Origin: Strongylocentrotus purpuratus
Lineage: Eukaryota > Echinodermata > Echinoidea > Camarodonta > Strongylocentrotidae
Direction: 5' to 3'
Assembly: GCF_000002235.5 (NCBI RefSeq)
Contig: NW_022145610.1
Location: 30,994,306 to 31,058,305 of the forward strand
Length of the DNA stretch: 64,000 nucleotides
The notes under the pieces are model-generated. The model was not told the DNA's origin and did not search any database. It worked only from the letters and a program-made list of their open reading frames with translations. Below are positions 34,649-48,210 of this stretch, piece after piece. The first letter of the stretch is position 1; each line of letters opens with the position of its first letter. The translations under genes were made by a program, and so were the position numbers.

Positions 34649-35107
34649 CTAAACAAAACAAAAATAGTTCAAACATTATATTGGTACAGAAGAATACTAA
34701 AAATGGGTATTGTCTAGTGTCTCAAAATAGACAAAAACTTGCTTGAAGTGATTCTTCATTGTATATTATGAAATAATGGGTTGTTTACTGAAGAAAAGTA
34801 TGTGCAACCTGAAGAAAATTTCATAAAAGTCACATTCATTGCAAAGCCCAACTCATATCAGCGATTATGATAGGCATTCTGATGTGCATATGGTCAAGAT
34901 GATTAGCTTGATTTCCATACCTTCTTTACTCCTTACTCGAGTTGTTCATTTTCTACCAAAAATATCTCACAGGCATCACTTATTTGCCGTCTTAAACATT
35001 CAGAGCAATTTTTGTTTGATTCACAGAAGATTTATAAAAGTAAATTAAGGCTTAAAGCCCCTCTGGTACACAAGAGACAATATGTCAACATGGGAACAAG
35101 CTCTTAC
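34649..35107 (-). other. Intron between linker exon and PDZ exon 1
   Basis: This 459-bp AT-rich intron shows no repeat or other feature beyond its splice sites. Confidence 0.8.
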
Positions 35108-35719
35108 ATAGTGAAGACTTATCCAAGAAAGAAGTGAGTCTGGTCGATCCATGCAGCCTGCTTCTGAGTCACTGGAGCTCTGTCCTTTCGCTGTTGGTCC
35201 TCCCTCGGATCCAAACCTTTTCTCTCCGCCACCCCAGGTCCCTGTACCTCGACGGTTGTCCAATCCTCCCTCTTGCAACCGTTCACTCCCAGGTCTCAAC
35301 CTTTTTGAATCAGCACCCTGAGTCGGCGCCTCTCTGGCAAAGTCCAGGACCTGGTACCCATCGACGAGACTCTCAACGATCTCTCGATCCCCGTGGATCC
35401 TGACTAGCTCTTTGTGTCGCAGCTGATCAAGGTTTTCGTGCCCTTCGCTTCTCTTCCGCTTCTCTTCCTGCAGTCCGTCCGACCTTAGCCACCCTCTCTG
35501 TTTCTCCTTTTTTCCACCTTTTGCCCCTCCTCCTTCGATCAATCCTGCTTTCCCCTCTTCTAGGGGGTCATCTTCTCTCTTCCTCTTTCGGGTGTTGACC
35601 TTTGATCTGGCCCAACTGTTTGTTTGGTGCTCCTCTTTCTCACTCGTCGTCGAGTTAACTTTCAGATGCTTAGTTCTTCCTACGTCCTCTCTCAGAAGAT
35701 GGTACCATCCACTGATGAC
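35108..35719 (-). CDS. RGS3: RGS3-like gene, exon with C2 end, basic linker and start of PDZ
   Basis: This 612-bp exon (204 codons, phase 0 at both ends) has acceptor tttcag and donor GTAAGAG. It opens with ISGWYHLL then GRTKHLKV, the last strand of the RGS3-type C2 domain. A hydrophilic linker follows, with a KRKRE cluster (possible nuclear signal), Gly/Lys-rich stretches, many Glu/Arg and an acidic SSSDSEAG patch. The last residues (SWISLHY) lead straight into the first PDZ strand in the next exon. The linker is not recognisably conserved and looks disordered. The exon has higher GC than its flanks, as expected for coding DNA. The shadow reading frame on the plus strand (35134-35403) is not a gene. 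Confidence 0.85.
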
Positions 35720-36057
35720 CTGAAATCACAATTCAAAAAAATTATGAAATTAACCTTTAAATGTCTTAAAGCTTATCTGTACTAGTTCATAGGAGGGATT
35801 AGACCACCCTGCAAGGTCACTGAACAGGTGGTTATCTCATCAACTCAGCTCTCAATTAACATATGAAAAAGAGGATCATGGGGGACCAATGGTCACCGAT
35901 TAGGCATTGTTTTCTCTATATAGAGGAAGCAAGTAGCTACAAGTAGGACAGTGTGGCTTTAAGCGATTTTAAATTGCCTTTGTTTTTACAAGGTCTACCA
36001 TATTTGGAAAAAGGGAAGCTTGTCTTCCTTCTTGAAAATAAAAACAGGCTCATGTAT

Positions 36058-36214
36058 TGTTGGTTGGTTGGTATCTGACAGCTTTCTGTCCTCTCTGATG
36101 GACTCCATAATGAGGAGTAATACCTCACCAAAGGGCACCAGCACATTGATTTGGTTTTGAACCCAGGACCTCCAGGTATGGAGACCACTGCACTTACCAC
36201 TGAGCCATTGTGCT
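36058..36214 (-). mobile_element. tRNA-derived SINE (family A), partial
   Basis: Contains GGTCCTGGGTTCAAAACC and TACTCCTCATTATGGAGTCC on the minus strand. The tail is shortened to a run of CCAACCAACCAAC. Confidence 0.7.
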
Positions 36215-36889
36215 TTCTTCTTGTGAAGTTAGATATCATGGAATAATGTTTGTATCAAGATGAATAATTAAAAAGGTCCAAATGATTGGAAATTTAAGGT
36301 ACATAGTGAAAACTTGGTGGCAGTGTAGGGGTTAAAGAAAGTCGTTGGTCTCTACCTTCTGTATACAAAATTTCAAAATTTCATCACTTGTTGTTGGTCA
36401 TTAGAATGAATACCGTACAATTTCAATGCATGAAACTTTCTCAAATTCTAAAACAAGTCATCTTAATGGTTAATAGGAAACTATCACAAATTTAATTGAA
36501 AATTTGAAAATTATTGTTCAAGTAGTCTTCAATCCACGATCTACAGGAACTGGGCATTTCCTGCATTAAAGCCTAGAGGAGTGACAGGATTCAGTAGTCC
36601 ATAGGTTAAGTTATGGAGAGTTGGTTCATCAAACAGGTGGTCTCAATGGCAGATCTGATGGTATAATTATTTCTTTGAATTCTTTATTTTGTTGGTGCTT
36701 GTTCTATCTTTTGTTTTCCTAAAAATTTGTGGGGAGTTAAAAAAGTGATTCACATACCGGTACTCATAATGTTTGTTAGACTTTTCAGCAAAGACAAATG
36801 TCAATTTTTTACCCAACTTATACAAAAGTGATGAATAACAACTTAACTCATCTCTTCTAATGCACAACCATTAACGTTAACGGGTCAGG

Positions 36890-37560
36890 GACACAAATGC
36901 GTACCCATTTTTAAAAATCAAATGAATAACAAGTCAACTCGTCCCTTTGACTTCACAATCATGCGTTCAATAGGTCAGGGATATGGAGAGCACTGTGTTT
37001 TTAGTTTACGGCACACCCCGGCTACGCTATATATATGGACGATCTGTCCCCAGTCAGGAAGTTTAGGTCTGGATAGCTGGACATTCCCAGGGGCCAGCTA
37101 CGCAGTGGGCACGGCGATAAGAATCGCCTAGCCAACGGGAGGGTTGGACCAACATAACACCAGGTGATAGTGGATTGTTTCCCCCTCCCTTCCCGTAGGG
37201 GGAAACGCCCAATTAGATGGATGGACGGGGAAGAGGAAACAGGGAGGAGGGAATGTTCGGTGTTATGTTTTTTTTTCAGGGTGATTTGGATAAGTATGAA
37301 TGATAGATTAATGACCCCTAGTAGACAGAGGGAAACCTGTAGATATGAAACCGCAAGGAGATAGGAATCAACATGTATGAACGATAGGAAGTTTCCTACC
37401 AGGAATGTAGCTATTTTTAAAGATTTATCTGTGCTCCATGGTTCAAGTTAAGTACATAGCCTTGCAAGGGTTTTAGAAGTAGGTGAATTTACATTATTAT
37501 TTTTTTACTTTGCGCGCTTGTACTGGCATATAGACAATAAATAAATGAAATGAATTGAAT
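36890..37560 (+). mobile_element. Probable LINE 3' end
   Basis: A GC-richer stretch (ACCCCGGCTACGC..., GCAGTGGGCACGGCGATAAG) runs into a tail GACAATAAATAAATGAAATG followed by AATTGAAT, like a LINE 3' untranslated region. The small reading frames inside match nothing I know. Confidence 0.4.
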
Positions 37561-40499
37561 AGGCCTGAGATAGTTCTACTAGAAAACATCACTGTAGGTG
37601 AATAATATATTTTCAGGTGTCGGTGCGGTGTTACGAATCCTACTCTTAGTCACTTTTGTAATCTTGACGTTCAAATCCGTCGTAAATTACATTGCACAAA
37701 GGAAAAACAAATTAGTCATCCACGCTGCCAAGTGGGCAAGCATTTATAATATTATTAAGGGTCAGTAGGAATGAGAGGATGCGCTTTATATTTTTTCTTT
37801 CATTTGGCAAGGTGCCCGCTATTTGTATTATTTTTCTTTTCTGATAAACATTGTCATATCCGGTTGTCTCTTGTAAGCTTTTGTAACCTCTTAATACCAA
37901 CAATGGACAACAAGTCCTTTAATTGTTGTTGTTTTTATGTATGTTAGACATGTGTGTACATTTCTTGTCACTTATATTTCATCATACGATCCATCATAAT
38001 TTATAATTATACTATGTGATGTTTGATTTGAAATGAAAAGGATCAATAAAACATGAAATACAACAAAACAAAAAATCGCTTTATGTATATGTACATTCAG
38101 AGCCAATAAAAACGTCTTCCTCAAAACTAAAAGGCATTTCATCTAAAGTTGCCTCTTTCAACCTGGGTGAAATACCTTGAATTAATTCCTAGAAATGCAC
38201 TATGCCCCGATTGTAGTTCTAAAGCCAAGATAGGATAAAACATTTCTAAAGCACTTTAGAAATGAATTGCAACATTCATCTGCAAACTAGACCTGGCAAG
38301 ACTTTCCAAACATGGGTCCTGAGGGGAATAAATCATCATTTAATGTAAAATTAATGCTTTCCTGTGTGGAATCATTTGATGACGCAAAATAAATTGAAAT
38401 TTTAGCCAACATCATTCACAATCTGGATTAATTCAATCATTTCCTACTTGATAAAAGATTTCTACTCATCAACTATATTTTTAATGTCATGATGATCGTA
38501 TTCTACATATGTTATCACTATAGACATCCTTATTTAACTCGTTTTTATCTATCTTGGATAAGATCCAATATAAGAAAAAATATCAGAGTCACTTTCACGA
38601 ACGCAACGTGATGATGATTGGTTGCTTGATATTGTCAAAATATGTGTCTTGGTAAGGAACATGGCAACTGATCTGAATATCAAAATCAAAATTCTTCTTT
38701 TCTAAAAGTGGCAATTAACACACATGAATACAGTTCAGTTGTACAGGTTAATATATTACCACAGAGTTTATAAATATTTAGGTTATTGGATCCCTATTAT
38801 ATACAATTGAGACATAATGTTTCATTAAATAGCTTTGCAAGTCATAACGACAAAAAAATTTCCTTTGTGTTTAAATGATAACGAGCTTCTTGCCTCATAT
38901 CAAGTTAATTAAATTCCTTCTATAATTTAATTTGTCTTCCTCTATGACACTCAAATGTTCCAAAAATAGTTAAAAGATTGTTGAAAGTAGGCCCAGAAGT
39001 ATGGAATTCACACAACAAGAGTGAATTCATTGGCTGCCCTTAAGATAGTTGTTACGGTTATTGAAAAAACATTGCTCCAATGACCCTCATGCAGGCACCC
39101 GATAAGATGCTGAGTTTGTAAATCTATGAAATCAATAATATATACTTTAATGTGGAATAATGTGATATTATAAAAAATATGCACTATCGCATATTAGTGT
39201 GGCCAGGAGGCAACAATGGTGTCTTGGATGTGGATCTCACCCCCCCCCCCCCACCCCCCCCCCCCCCCCCCCGAACGTGTATTTTCTAATTATATGACAG
39301 AGCACTTGTAACTTGTTTTATTTTCAAGGGTTCTATAAAATACAAGCCATGCTTTTTTAACAGACTCCTCCACTATGTAAATATGTATCTTAAATGATTT
39401 ATTTGAACAATTGTATAATCACTTTTCATATCTTTGGTTAATATAATGTTATTAAATGTGTATACATTGCATATTCATTTGATTATGTTATATTATGTGT
39501 AAAGATAAAGAAAGCTTCAAACTTTGAAGTGCCCCTAAACATAAATGTAAATGCTACCCCCCCCCCCCCCCTCTCAATTATAAAAAATCCTAGTTACCGG
39601 TATGCATTATGCTCACACGTCAGAAGTAATCCAAAAGTAGGTCAAAAATTGTATCAACTCGTAATTGATCTTGGGGTATGGCATACATATACTTCATACT
39701 TCTGCAGAGGAAGCATGATGTGCGCATTCCACCAACAGTGTAATGTATGAGAAATATCGATTTCCAAAATGTCCCTTACAAGAATACTCATACATAAATC
39801 TGTCAAAAGATATTGACAAAAAAGCTTAGTTTTATTGATTTGTCCCCCTGAACTTCAAAAAGCTGTCTCGTATCTCACCAGATTTGCAAGTTTGAGGGCA
39901 CGGGTGAAGAAAGTAATATGGCAAATCCGATGACATTGATTGTGGTATGCATTCAGCAAAAAGTCTTCTTTTTTTCCTTATTTTTCTTCTCAGGTATGAT
40001 ATACCTTCCTTCCTCCCAATCAAAACAATGTTGTAAGCGCATTTCCTTTCCAGACTAGTTAATTCTTTGTTTTATTATTCTTATATTCTTTACAAAATCT
40101 TACATCGTTTAATTTGTTAATCTAATGCAATTGTCTTCAATCATGCATGGCATCAGGGAATAAGATTCCTTTATGAAACATCTTTTGAAAAGTTGGCAAA
40201 TTTTACATCAACTGTTCTGAAAAATAAGATTGAGTCGGTTCATATTTTGATTTTTTTTTCATCAATGCATGAGAACTAGATTCAAATGAGCAAAATTTAA
40301 AGAAAATTAAAGTGCAACCATTAAGAATCGCACCTTCCAAGCAGACAGTCAATACTATAAGTCAGTATCAACAACAACAAAAATCTCAAAAGTAATATTG
40401 AGTGAGTTCATATTTTGAAATTTGTACTACTATTCTGAAAATTACTACAATAGCAAATTCAAAAGAGCTCTTGAGTGAATAATCTAGACCTAAATTTCT

Positions 40500-40782
40500 C
40501 TAATAATTACCCTGGTCAACAGATTCATTCATGCACAATGTGCACCGTCTCCACTCCCTGGGGAGTATTCCTACTATATGATCACCATTAGGCCATATGG
40601 CAATTACTAACACAAATGCTTTCATCATTCTATCAGGTCCCCATTTTTTCTCCTGGGTTTGGAGAGGCAAATCTAGATCAATGCCTTGCCAAAGGACATT
40701 GGTGTTGTGTCGAGGATCGAACCCAAGACCTTTGCATTTCAAGTCAAGCGCTTGAAACACTCGACTAAGACACCATTACTCT
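40500..40782 (-). mobile_element. tRNA-derived SINE (family C)
   Basis: On the minus strand the head reads GGTGTCTTAGTCGAGTGTTT with B-box-like GGTTCGATCC. The body has TTGGCAAGGCATTGATC and GGAGTGGAGACGGTGCACAT, and the end is CCAGGGTAATTATTAG. Confidence 0.75.
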
Positions 40783-41535
40783 GCTCTAAAGTCCTGTGTA
40801 TTTTTAGAGTCATGGCACTGCCACAGCAAACTAAAAGCAGATACCAATTTGTGACTCACCTGCTGTCTACAATCCCCAGTCAAACAATAGACTATGACTG
40901 TAAGGAAGTCAACAGGAAAGAATATTTCTAAATACAGACAGTTTGCCATTGTTCCGTTCTTTAAAATTTTTATTAATTTTTCCTCTTCCTATACGTGTGC
41001 ATGTGGCTTAAATTTTATCTTCTTTCTTACTAACTAAGAGAGTAACTATCTTAAAGTCATTATCTAAAATTTGTTAACAAAATTACATTTTATCACATGA
41101 TAGTTTGGAACAGCAAAATGTAAATAACTTGTTTTAAATTAAGAAAGGTGCCATGAAATGCACCAAAAGAGTAAAAATTGTCCTCTAATTCGCAAAAAAA
41201 AAAAATCCATAGAATTTTAACTTTCACCATACTGGAAAGTTTTTTTTTAAATTAATTCTCTTAAAGCTCACTTTAACAGAGAGGGGCAATACTTGTTGAC
41301 ATAAGCATTCAAATCAAATTCATTGCAAGATAAAATCCCTTTATTTTCTACTTTTCCAATTTGATGGCCAGGATAATGATATATGGTTGTCTTTGCACAT
41401 CCTGTTTGGTAATACTTGATATGTCGACAAGATTCCTAAGGGATGTTCAGAAATACAAATGACATTTCCCCTTTTCAAAACTCATCGCGTATATTTCTTT
41501 TGTTTCTATGACAATTGTTTCATTTCAATCAATAC

Positions 41536-41620
41536 CTGAACCCAAAGTGACCTTTAGGATATCTTTGCCATTCAAGTTTGAATGACTGGATGATACTCCA
41601 TTGTCTTTATCCATCATCTC
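41536..41620 (-). CDS. Possible extra exon inside the 26-kb intron
   Basis: On the minus strand a pyrimidine-rich acceptor (tttttttcag) is followed by 85 bases open in one frame (EMMDKDNGVSSSHSNLNGKD then ILKVTLGS), with a donor-like G|GTATTG at the end. An earlier, weaker donor (AAG|GTCACT, ending at 41552) would give a 69-bp phase-0 exon that could be included between the two C2 exons without changing frame. It could be a cassette exon, an alternative first exon (two Met codons near its start) or chance. I recognise no domain. Confidence 0.3.
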
Positions 41621-41762
41621 CTGAAAAAAAATGATGCATAAAAAATATTTCACCAGGGAATCTCATAAAATGACATCATTCCATTTCCCCTCCTCAAAAA
41701 CCACAGCAAATTCCCCAGACTAATGACCTTTACAGCCCTTTCAAACAAACTATGTCTAAAGA

Positions 41763-41792
41763 AAATATATATATATATATATATATATATAG
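41763..41792. repeat. (AT)n microsatellite
   Basis: About 14 TA units. Confidence 0.95.
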
Positions 41793-42820
41793 AAGAGATG
41801 ACATAGATTTAAAATAGGAATATAAGAATATCATAAGAAGCATCATCATATTATCCTAACTCCAAGAGCGTCAATTAGGTGGGGCAGGGGAGACACGCCC
41901 CTCCCCCCCCCCCCCCGATTGTTCCTAGGGGGGACATCATATCAAATGTCCCTCCATGTTTTGTCAGAAAAGAAGGGGGACCACCCATTTTTTTATTTTT
42001 TTTTAACTTAGTACTCACACCCCCCCCCCCCCCCCCCCTCTTATTCACCGGCTGGCTTCTTCGCAGATTGTGTCCCCTCCTTGCTCAAGCTGGGATTGAC
42101 ATGCACAACTTTTCTAGATACTTTTCATAAAAAGTTTTGTTATGGTATATCTGATATTGGGATCAGTTTACACCTTGCTTCAGTGTTCCAAATTACAGAT
42201 AGCCAGTCATATTTAGCACATGCTGAAAATAATCGGTGTCCAAATATATGGTTATCATGTCTGACTGAATTCTTTATCAACTTTTCTTCTGAAATGATAC
42301 ACAAAGCTCTGAAAAACTGACCAAACTCTTAATTAAGTTTCCTTTTGAAATGATGCTCAAAGCTCCATTCCGCCTTAGACATCTTACAACATTCAGACCA
42401 TGCAAACAAGTCAACATTAATTACATTTTGTATACTTTTGTGGTTTGCACAAAATCATTTATACTTCTGCTATTCTGAAAGGGTGTTATACAACCAAAGA
42501 GACTCCAGCAGACAAGTGACCTTTATAAAGCACTATAGATCCCCAGAAATGCCTCCAATCAATAGCTATATAGCTGAAAGCCAGCAAAAATTGAAACTAC
42601 GATGATGATTGAGATAGTCTCCAGAAAGTGTCTCCCATTATCGTTAATTCATTTCAACCCTGACAGTTCCATAGGGAGAGGGATGTGATATTTGGGGCGA
42701 GGGGTGCCAAAAGGGTGAAAAGTAAATACTATTGGCTTTATTAAACTCCTGCCAAATATCCTGCTGAGGCAAAACCACAAGCTATCCACAGAAGAAATTA
42801 TCTTTTATGAGGATTATATG

Positions 42821-43118
42821 TAGAGGTGTCGTTGTCGAATGGAAACGTCACCCGATTGTCAATCACAGAGTCCGCGGTTCGAGTCCCGCCGTGGCACTAA
42901 TGTCCTTTGGCAAGACATTGATCTACATTTGCCACACTCAACCCAGGTGATGTAAATGGGTACCTGGCAGGAATTAATTCCTTGAAATGCTAGAGCGCTG
43001 TAATGGCCACTTTGCTAAAGCCTGAGTAATAATCGGGCAGCGCCAGGAGCGTCATGACGTGGCAAACATGTGCGCTATGTAAGAAGCCATTATTATTATC
43101 AATATTATTATTATTTAC
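42821..43118 (+). mobile_element. tRNA-derived SINE (family B), full copy
   Basis: The tRNA-like head has an A box region GTGTCGTTGTCGAATGGAAA and B box GCGGTTCGAGTCCCGCC. The body is shared with 6604-6815, and the tail is TATTATTATCAATATTATT. Confidence 0.8.
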
Positions 43119-43734
43119 CCTCTTTTTTCTTTAAACTCTATATCATCCACCAACAGAATGCCAGGTAAACCTTTTCAGGTCTACTTCATGAATATTAGCT
43201 TTACACAATTTATATTTTTATGCCATTGGTTCCTTTAAAACTGCACTTGTTTTACACTAGAAAGGCAACATCGTTAGTGGAAACAGGAATTATCAGTTCA
43301 TCATAATTTCATTCGCAAGAATTACTTTTAATTTGATGTACTTTGTTTAGAGATTTGATGCATTAAGACCAATAAATAAAAGTTTGAGGTGGCTTTTCAA
43401 GAGATTAGGGAGATCAACCTCATCCCTGTCTATTCGATAGCTGAGTGGGGAAAAAATCCTGCTGTATTAATATCCATAACCTACAATACACACTGTTAAC
43501 CAAATTTGTAGAAATGGGTTTGTCATGTCCATACGAACGAGCAAGTTAAACAACTGTTGATGATATTTGTTGTACAGCACTGCTAAAATGGGAGATCCCA
43601 TTATAATCTGGACATTAAATTCATAACTTTCTCTCTTTTTTGTCAGTATATTTAACTAAATAATTAACTTTCCCTTTATTTAGGTCAACTTCATATGACG
43701 GGTTGATTCCCTTTTGGCAAGGTCTGCACTGCAC

Positions 43735-44205
43735 ATAAAGTTGAGGTCTGGGCCTCGTCTTATACAGAATCCATAAAAATCACAACTTATTTGCAATTGA
43801 TTGGAGGACTTGCGGTTGATTTGGATCAATCGCAACTCTTTATAAGACGGGGCCCGAGTAAGGCGATTGAAAAAGGTTGATCATGTAGCACATACATGAT
43901 TGGTGTATACTGTGAGGTCTTGGATTCATGAAAATGAAAAGAAACTGGCCCAGTCTCGCCAACAGTCACATGCACTGTATACAGAAATGTGTATATGGGA
44001 CTACACAAACATGTTGCATCAAAGTGTGGCCCACAACCTTTGGATGTTACTAGTCATGCATCGAATACTAGGGCATTTGAAGAGCCATCCATTTCAGGCG
44101 ACATCTTTCTATGATACTCGATCTTCCACACTAATGTAAAAAGAATGAAAAAGCTCACAAACTTGAACTTATTTTTCACCTTTCCCAGAACTTGACCTTC
44201 TCTTT
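43735..44205. mobile_element. MITE of the TTAA family, copy 3, interrupted
   Basis: The left end (AAAGTTGAGGTCTGG) is followed by a second element (43750-43855). The family sequence then resumes (GGCGATTG...TTGATCATGTAGC) and runs to TTTCCCAGAACTTGACCTTC. It is more diverged than the copies at 1870 and 8553. Confidence 0.7.
43750..43855. mobile_element. Short GGGCC-ended MITE nested in another MITE
   Basis: This 106-bp insert has inverted ends GGGCCTCGTCTTATA and TATAAGACGGGGCCC and an inner palindromic TTGATTTGGATCAATCGCAA. It is the same family as 22301-22419. Confidence 0.75.
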
Positions 44206-44320
44206 CATACAGTTATGTCCTAGCTAGCTTTGCATTCATGTATATATATTGTTGACATAGAATTCCCCAGTTCTTCATTTCGATAGCTGTTCATAATGCT
44301 ATTTCTTGTTTAAAAGAGCT

Positions 44321-44607
44321 GGGGGGGGGGGTGTTTCACAAAAATCCTAAGTTGAACTTAACTCTAAGCTGGACTTAAAAATATGGGGAGCCATTTGTAG
44401 CCTTATAATGAAATATATTCAAAAAGTATTTTAGACTTTTTATAAATCCCCATCCAGAACATGAAATCTCCTTGATAATCAAAAATATGAATGATTTGAA
44501 TCAACATTTTATGCCTTAAAAAAAAACTTTTACAAAATATTTTCATAGATGCTAACAGTTTTCCATAAATGTTAAGTCCAACTTAGGATCTTTATGAAAC
44601 ACCCCCC
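44321..44607. mobile_element. MITE, GGGGTGTTTCACAAAG family, copy 2
   Basis: Same interior as the copy at 29553 (GGAGCCATTTGTAGCC, TCCATAAATGTTAAGTC) and inverted GGGGTGTTTCACAAA / CTTTATGAAACACCCCCC ends. The right inverted end is shortened. Confidence 0.75.
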
Positions 44608-46041
44608 TGGATTGAAGTACCGATATTACCATCACTGAGCATCTGACATATATGTGGAGTATATATCTTCTATATCTCTAAATTCCGGTTGGATTTTCAG
44701 TTATATGGCACATTTATGAACACTATCAAGGATAGCGGTAAGTCTCTGAGACTGAACCATATTACTCACACTAGGCCTGTACTCATCAGACCGAAGTTGC
44801 AAGATATCCCTGCTATTTTTGACTAGCCCAATCTCAAGTTAGCCAGCTAATTTGCGTCTTCATCAGCTCGCATCTGCAATTAGCAGGTTATTTGGTAGAG
44901 AAAATATCCCAAGAAATATTGGTCTTGTTTCCAAAATAGCCCGCTATTTAGGAAATAGCAGGTTAATTTGGGCCAATCTTCATCTAGTTTGTTATGAGTG
45001 TATCGGTCTGGGGAAGACGCAATTTTGAGCTTCGGGAAAAATCAGGTTACTTTGCAACTTCGGTTTGATGAAAACAGGCCCAATCTAACATCATTCACTA
45101 GTCATTAATCTCATTGAGTGAGATCGAGGTTGTTTTAATGTGACAACTTTACAGCCACCTCCTCCAATATGAGCCAGAATGACAGAGTGTCAAAGCAATC
45201 AAGCGAATCAAGAGGCATGCAGACCTATATATTCCACTTGATTAATTTCCTTCAATTCAATTTCACTCAATTCAAGGTTTATTAGAAAATCTACTTTTCA
45301 AAAATTTAAACCAAAGTAATTTCAAAAACCTTTTGCATCACCTATTGAAATGTGCTAGCATGACAATGAGGTATTACATAATCCGAGCATAACTTCTATG
45401 GGACATACAACAGGGTATTGAAAGAGTTTTTTTTTCTCAAGTAGTTGCCATTGTGTTTTAAGTAGTTACATGAAGACACAAAATGAAATAAACGAGAAAC
45501 AAACTTTTTTCATGTATTTTAGGTTCAGAAAATATTATTGAATAAGACATCTGAACTGATCTAACATACTATTATATATTTGTTTTCCATGCTTCACCAT
45601 TTATTGAACTGGTAAATATGTGCAACTTTTTTGATGGATATACCAGTTATAATCCCCCCCCCCCCCCCCCCATAAAAAAAAACATCTATAATGCTATAGA
45701 TGGTCCATCTGCAGTCAGAAGGTTGTTTTGTTGTTTGTTAACTCATATCATTTTACACAGTTAACTCTCTTTTGGCTCCAAACATATGATATGTAATATA
45801 GAAAAAAATGATTGGAAATTAAGAAAAGGATGTGAAAGCTGGCTACACTTCAATATCTCTAGAAGACCATTTTATAAGCCTCGCTGCAATACCACAATCC
45901 TCTAAATCTACCCCCTTCTTCCTTTCCTTCGCTGACAAGAAAAAATATAAAAGGTTAAAAACATGACTTGGCATTCAAATGGAGTTTGAGCAGACAGGCA
46001 TACATTATTGAGCATTTTCACAGCTTAAAGATACAAGCTCT

Positions 46042-46177
46042 GGGGCCCCGTTTCGTAAAAATTGTAAGCAATACGACAATAACAAGTTGCAATAAAATGA
46101 ATGAATGATATGGTAATCTATCAGTACTGGAATTTAGCACTAGTTTAATGTTGATATCAAGCTTCATGAAACAGGCC
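46042..46177. mobile_element. Short GGGGCCCCGTTTCG-ended element
   Basis: Starts GGGGCCCCGTTTCGTAAA and ends TTCATGAAACAGGCC. The ends are imperfect inverted repeats resembling the GGGCC MITE family, with a different interior. Confidence 0.6.
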
Positions 46178-47520
46178 TTGGTTGTGAAAAGCATATAAGA
46201 ATGAAACATATATGCTCTTATACTGTTCCAATATGATGCCGGATGCCCACTCCATGACATCCAAAGAATTTAGCATCAACATTTGAAAGGAACTCTAAAT
46301 TAAGGCTATTGCTAGATCTGGCTAGGCTCCTAAACTTTAATTAACTGTAATTAACTGTTAATTAAAGTGACTCAGTAACATTGCCTCAGATTCTATAACA
46401 AAATCCTGGATTTAACTCATGCTGCAATCATAATGATAAACCTTTAGGTCATGCAGTCAGGAATTCCATGTCTTTTACAAGCCGATCGCCTGTCTGATTA
46501 TCAAGATATTTATGATTGGAAATCAAAATTTCATTTTTCGTTTTCCTAACGTTTTTTATAACACTACAGTCTTTTGGGGAAAAGGAGTAAGGGAAAACCA
46601 GTCACTCAAAGATTTTTACTTTTTTGAGGCACTTCATGATCATTTTGAAACACAATTTTTAAGGGGTTCAACATTACACCATGTCACAGACACTGATAAC
46701 ACGTAGGGCCACGCTCCTCAGATTTAACAACAGTTAAACGATGCCTTTAAGCAGTACAATGCCAGTGGTTGGTTGTACTAAGTGTGATTCAACAGGTGTC
46801 TGATGGTTTTGTAAGTATCGGTCCAAAGTTAAGGGGTGACAGTTTTAAGTAAACCCCCACATTATGTTTTTGGGGGAGGGTATGTAATGTGACAGACTGT
46901 GATGACCCTTTCTTGAAAAAAGTCACAAATAAAAAAGGAAAAGGATATTTCTTTTCTTGCTTTTTTGTTGTTGATGCTTGCTTGCTTGTCAAAGATTCTG
47001 TCCACAACAGAGATTTTCATAACTATAAACAGTGCCATCACCTTTTCTTCCTTCCCTTACATTATAAGCGAATGAAAAGTGAACAGAAAAGTAGTTCCTG
47101 CATGACCATAAGCAGAACTTCCTTTGTTTTCCCTGGTTTTGTATTTCTTGTCAAATTTCAAATGTAATTTTTTTAGAGGGGGTTAAATTTGCTCATTTCT
47201 TATTGATGAACAATAGAAGCTCTTGAAATGAAATTCTATTACCAGAACTGAAATGAGTCTTAATAAAAAAAAGAGTCTACACCATGAGCTGGTTGTTTTA
47301 TCCTTGTAATTTCCATGGCTCCATCACTTATCAGACCCAGGAAATTGGTATAATGTCATTTTAAATCACAGCTGACTAGTGTCATACTGGACGGACGCCG
47401 CATGAATGAAAATATGTTATGGACGGTGATTTGACAGTGTTCCGACATTTGCTCTGTCAATAATCTGTATAATTACTATGTGGATTTTTTTCAAAAATAA
47501 TTTTGTAATGGTTTCGTCGC

Positions 47521-47605
47521 TGTTTTCACGAAGTGATGGTAGTGAAAAAAAATTGCATTCACTTTGCGTTACGATTTTCCTCACTACCGTCACTTCGTGA
47601 AAACA
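47521..47605. mobile_element. Small hairpin element
   Basis: Two 25-bp arms (TGTTTTCACGAAGTGATGGT plus AGTGA; 24 of 25 match) are separated by 35 bp. Probably a tiny MITE or a decayed palindrome. Confidence 0.65.
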
Positions 47606-48210
47606 AGGACAGTTTGTATATTTTTATGTTGCCTGCCCTGCATGTACTATTAATCAGGTCAAGTCCTGGGCTTTTCTTATTAACCCTCTAGCAACTAAAC
47701 CACCCGAAACCGCCCGTCCGTTTTCAACGGGTCTACCGTGATAATGTTATATGTGCGTAATCCTTACGATGTCTACAGTAGGATTCTGCATAGAAAGTAT
47801 ATAGCGCATGTTTCATATTGTTCAGAACAATGTCAAAATGAGAGCAATATTGCAACATCTTTTAGTGAGTAAAATATGCCATTATGCATGTAGGTCAAGA
47901 CTTCTAGCTTGATTTTACTTATTTTACTTTGCTCAATATTCAGCAAGTTTACATATTTACTAACAGCATCTGGCAGGTATCATGTATTTGTATTCTTCAA
48001 CGGTCAATGAATTTTTTATTTCGTTGTGTGAGAATTCCTTTTTCATCATGATCAAAACTGTAACTTTCTTTTAAAAGAAATCAACCCCACTGCAACAAGA
48101 GAATCAGATATCTAATGAACATAAGGAATATCTCATGTTCATGAATCTGGGTATATTTGGATCAAATTCAGTTTCTGATTACTGTCAAACAACACCATTA
48201 TGTCATTAAA

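Noticed and set aside
42821..42900. Functional tRNA gene
   Set aside because: The B box is good, but the cloverleaf is incomplete and the sequence runs into a SINE body shared with another locus.
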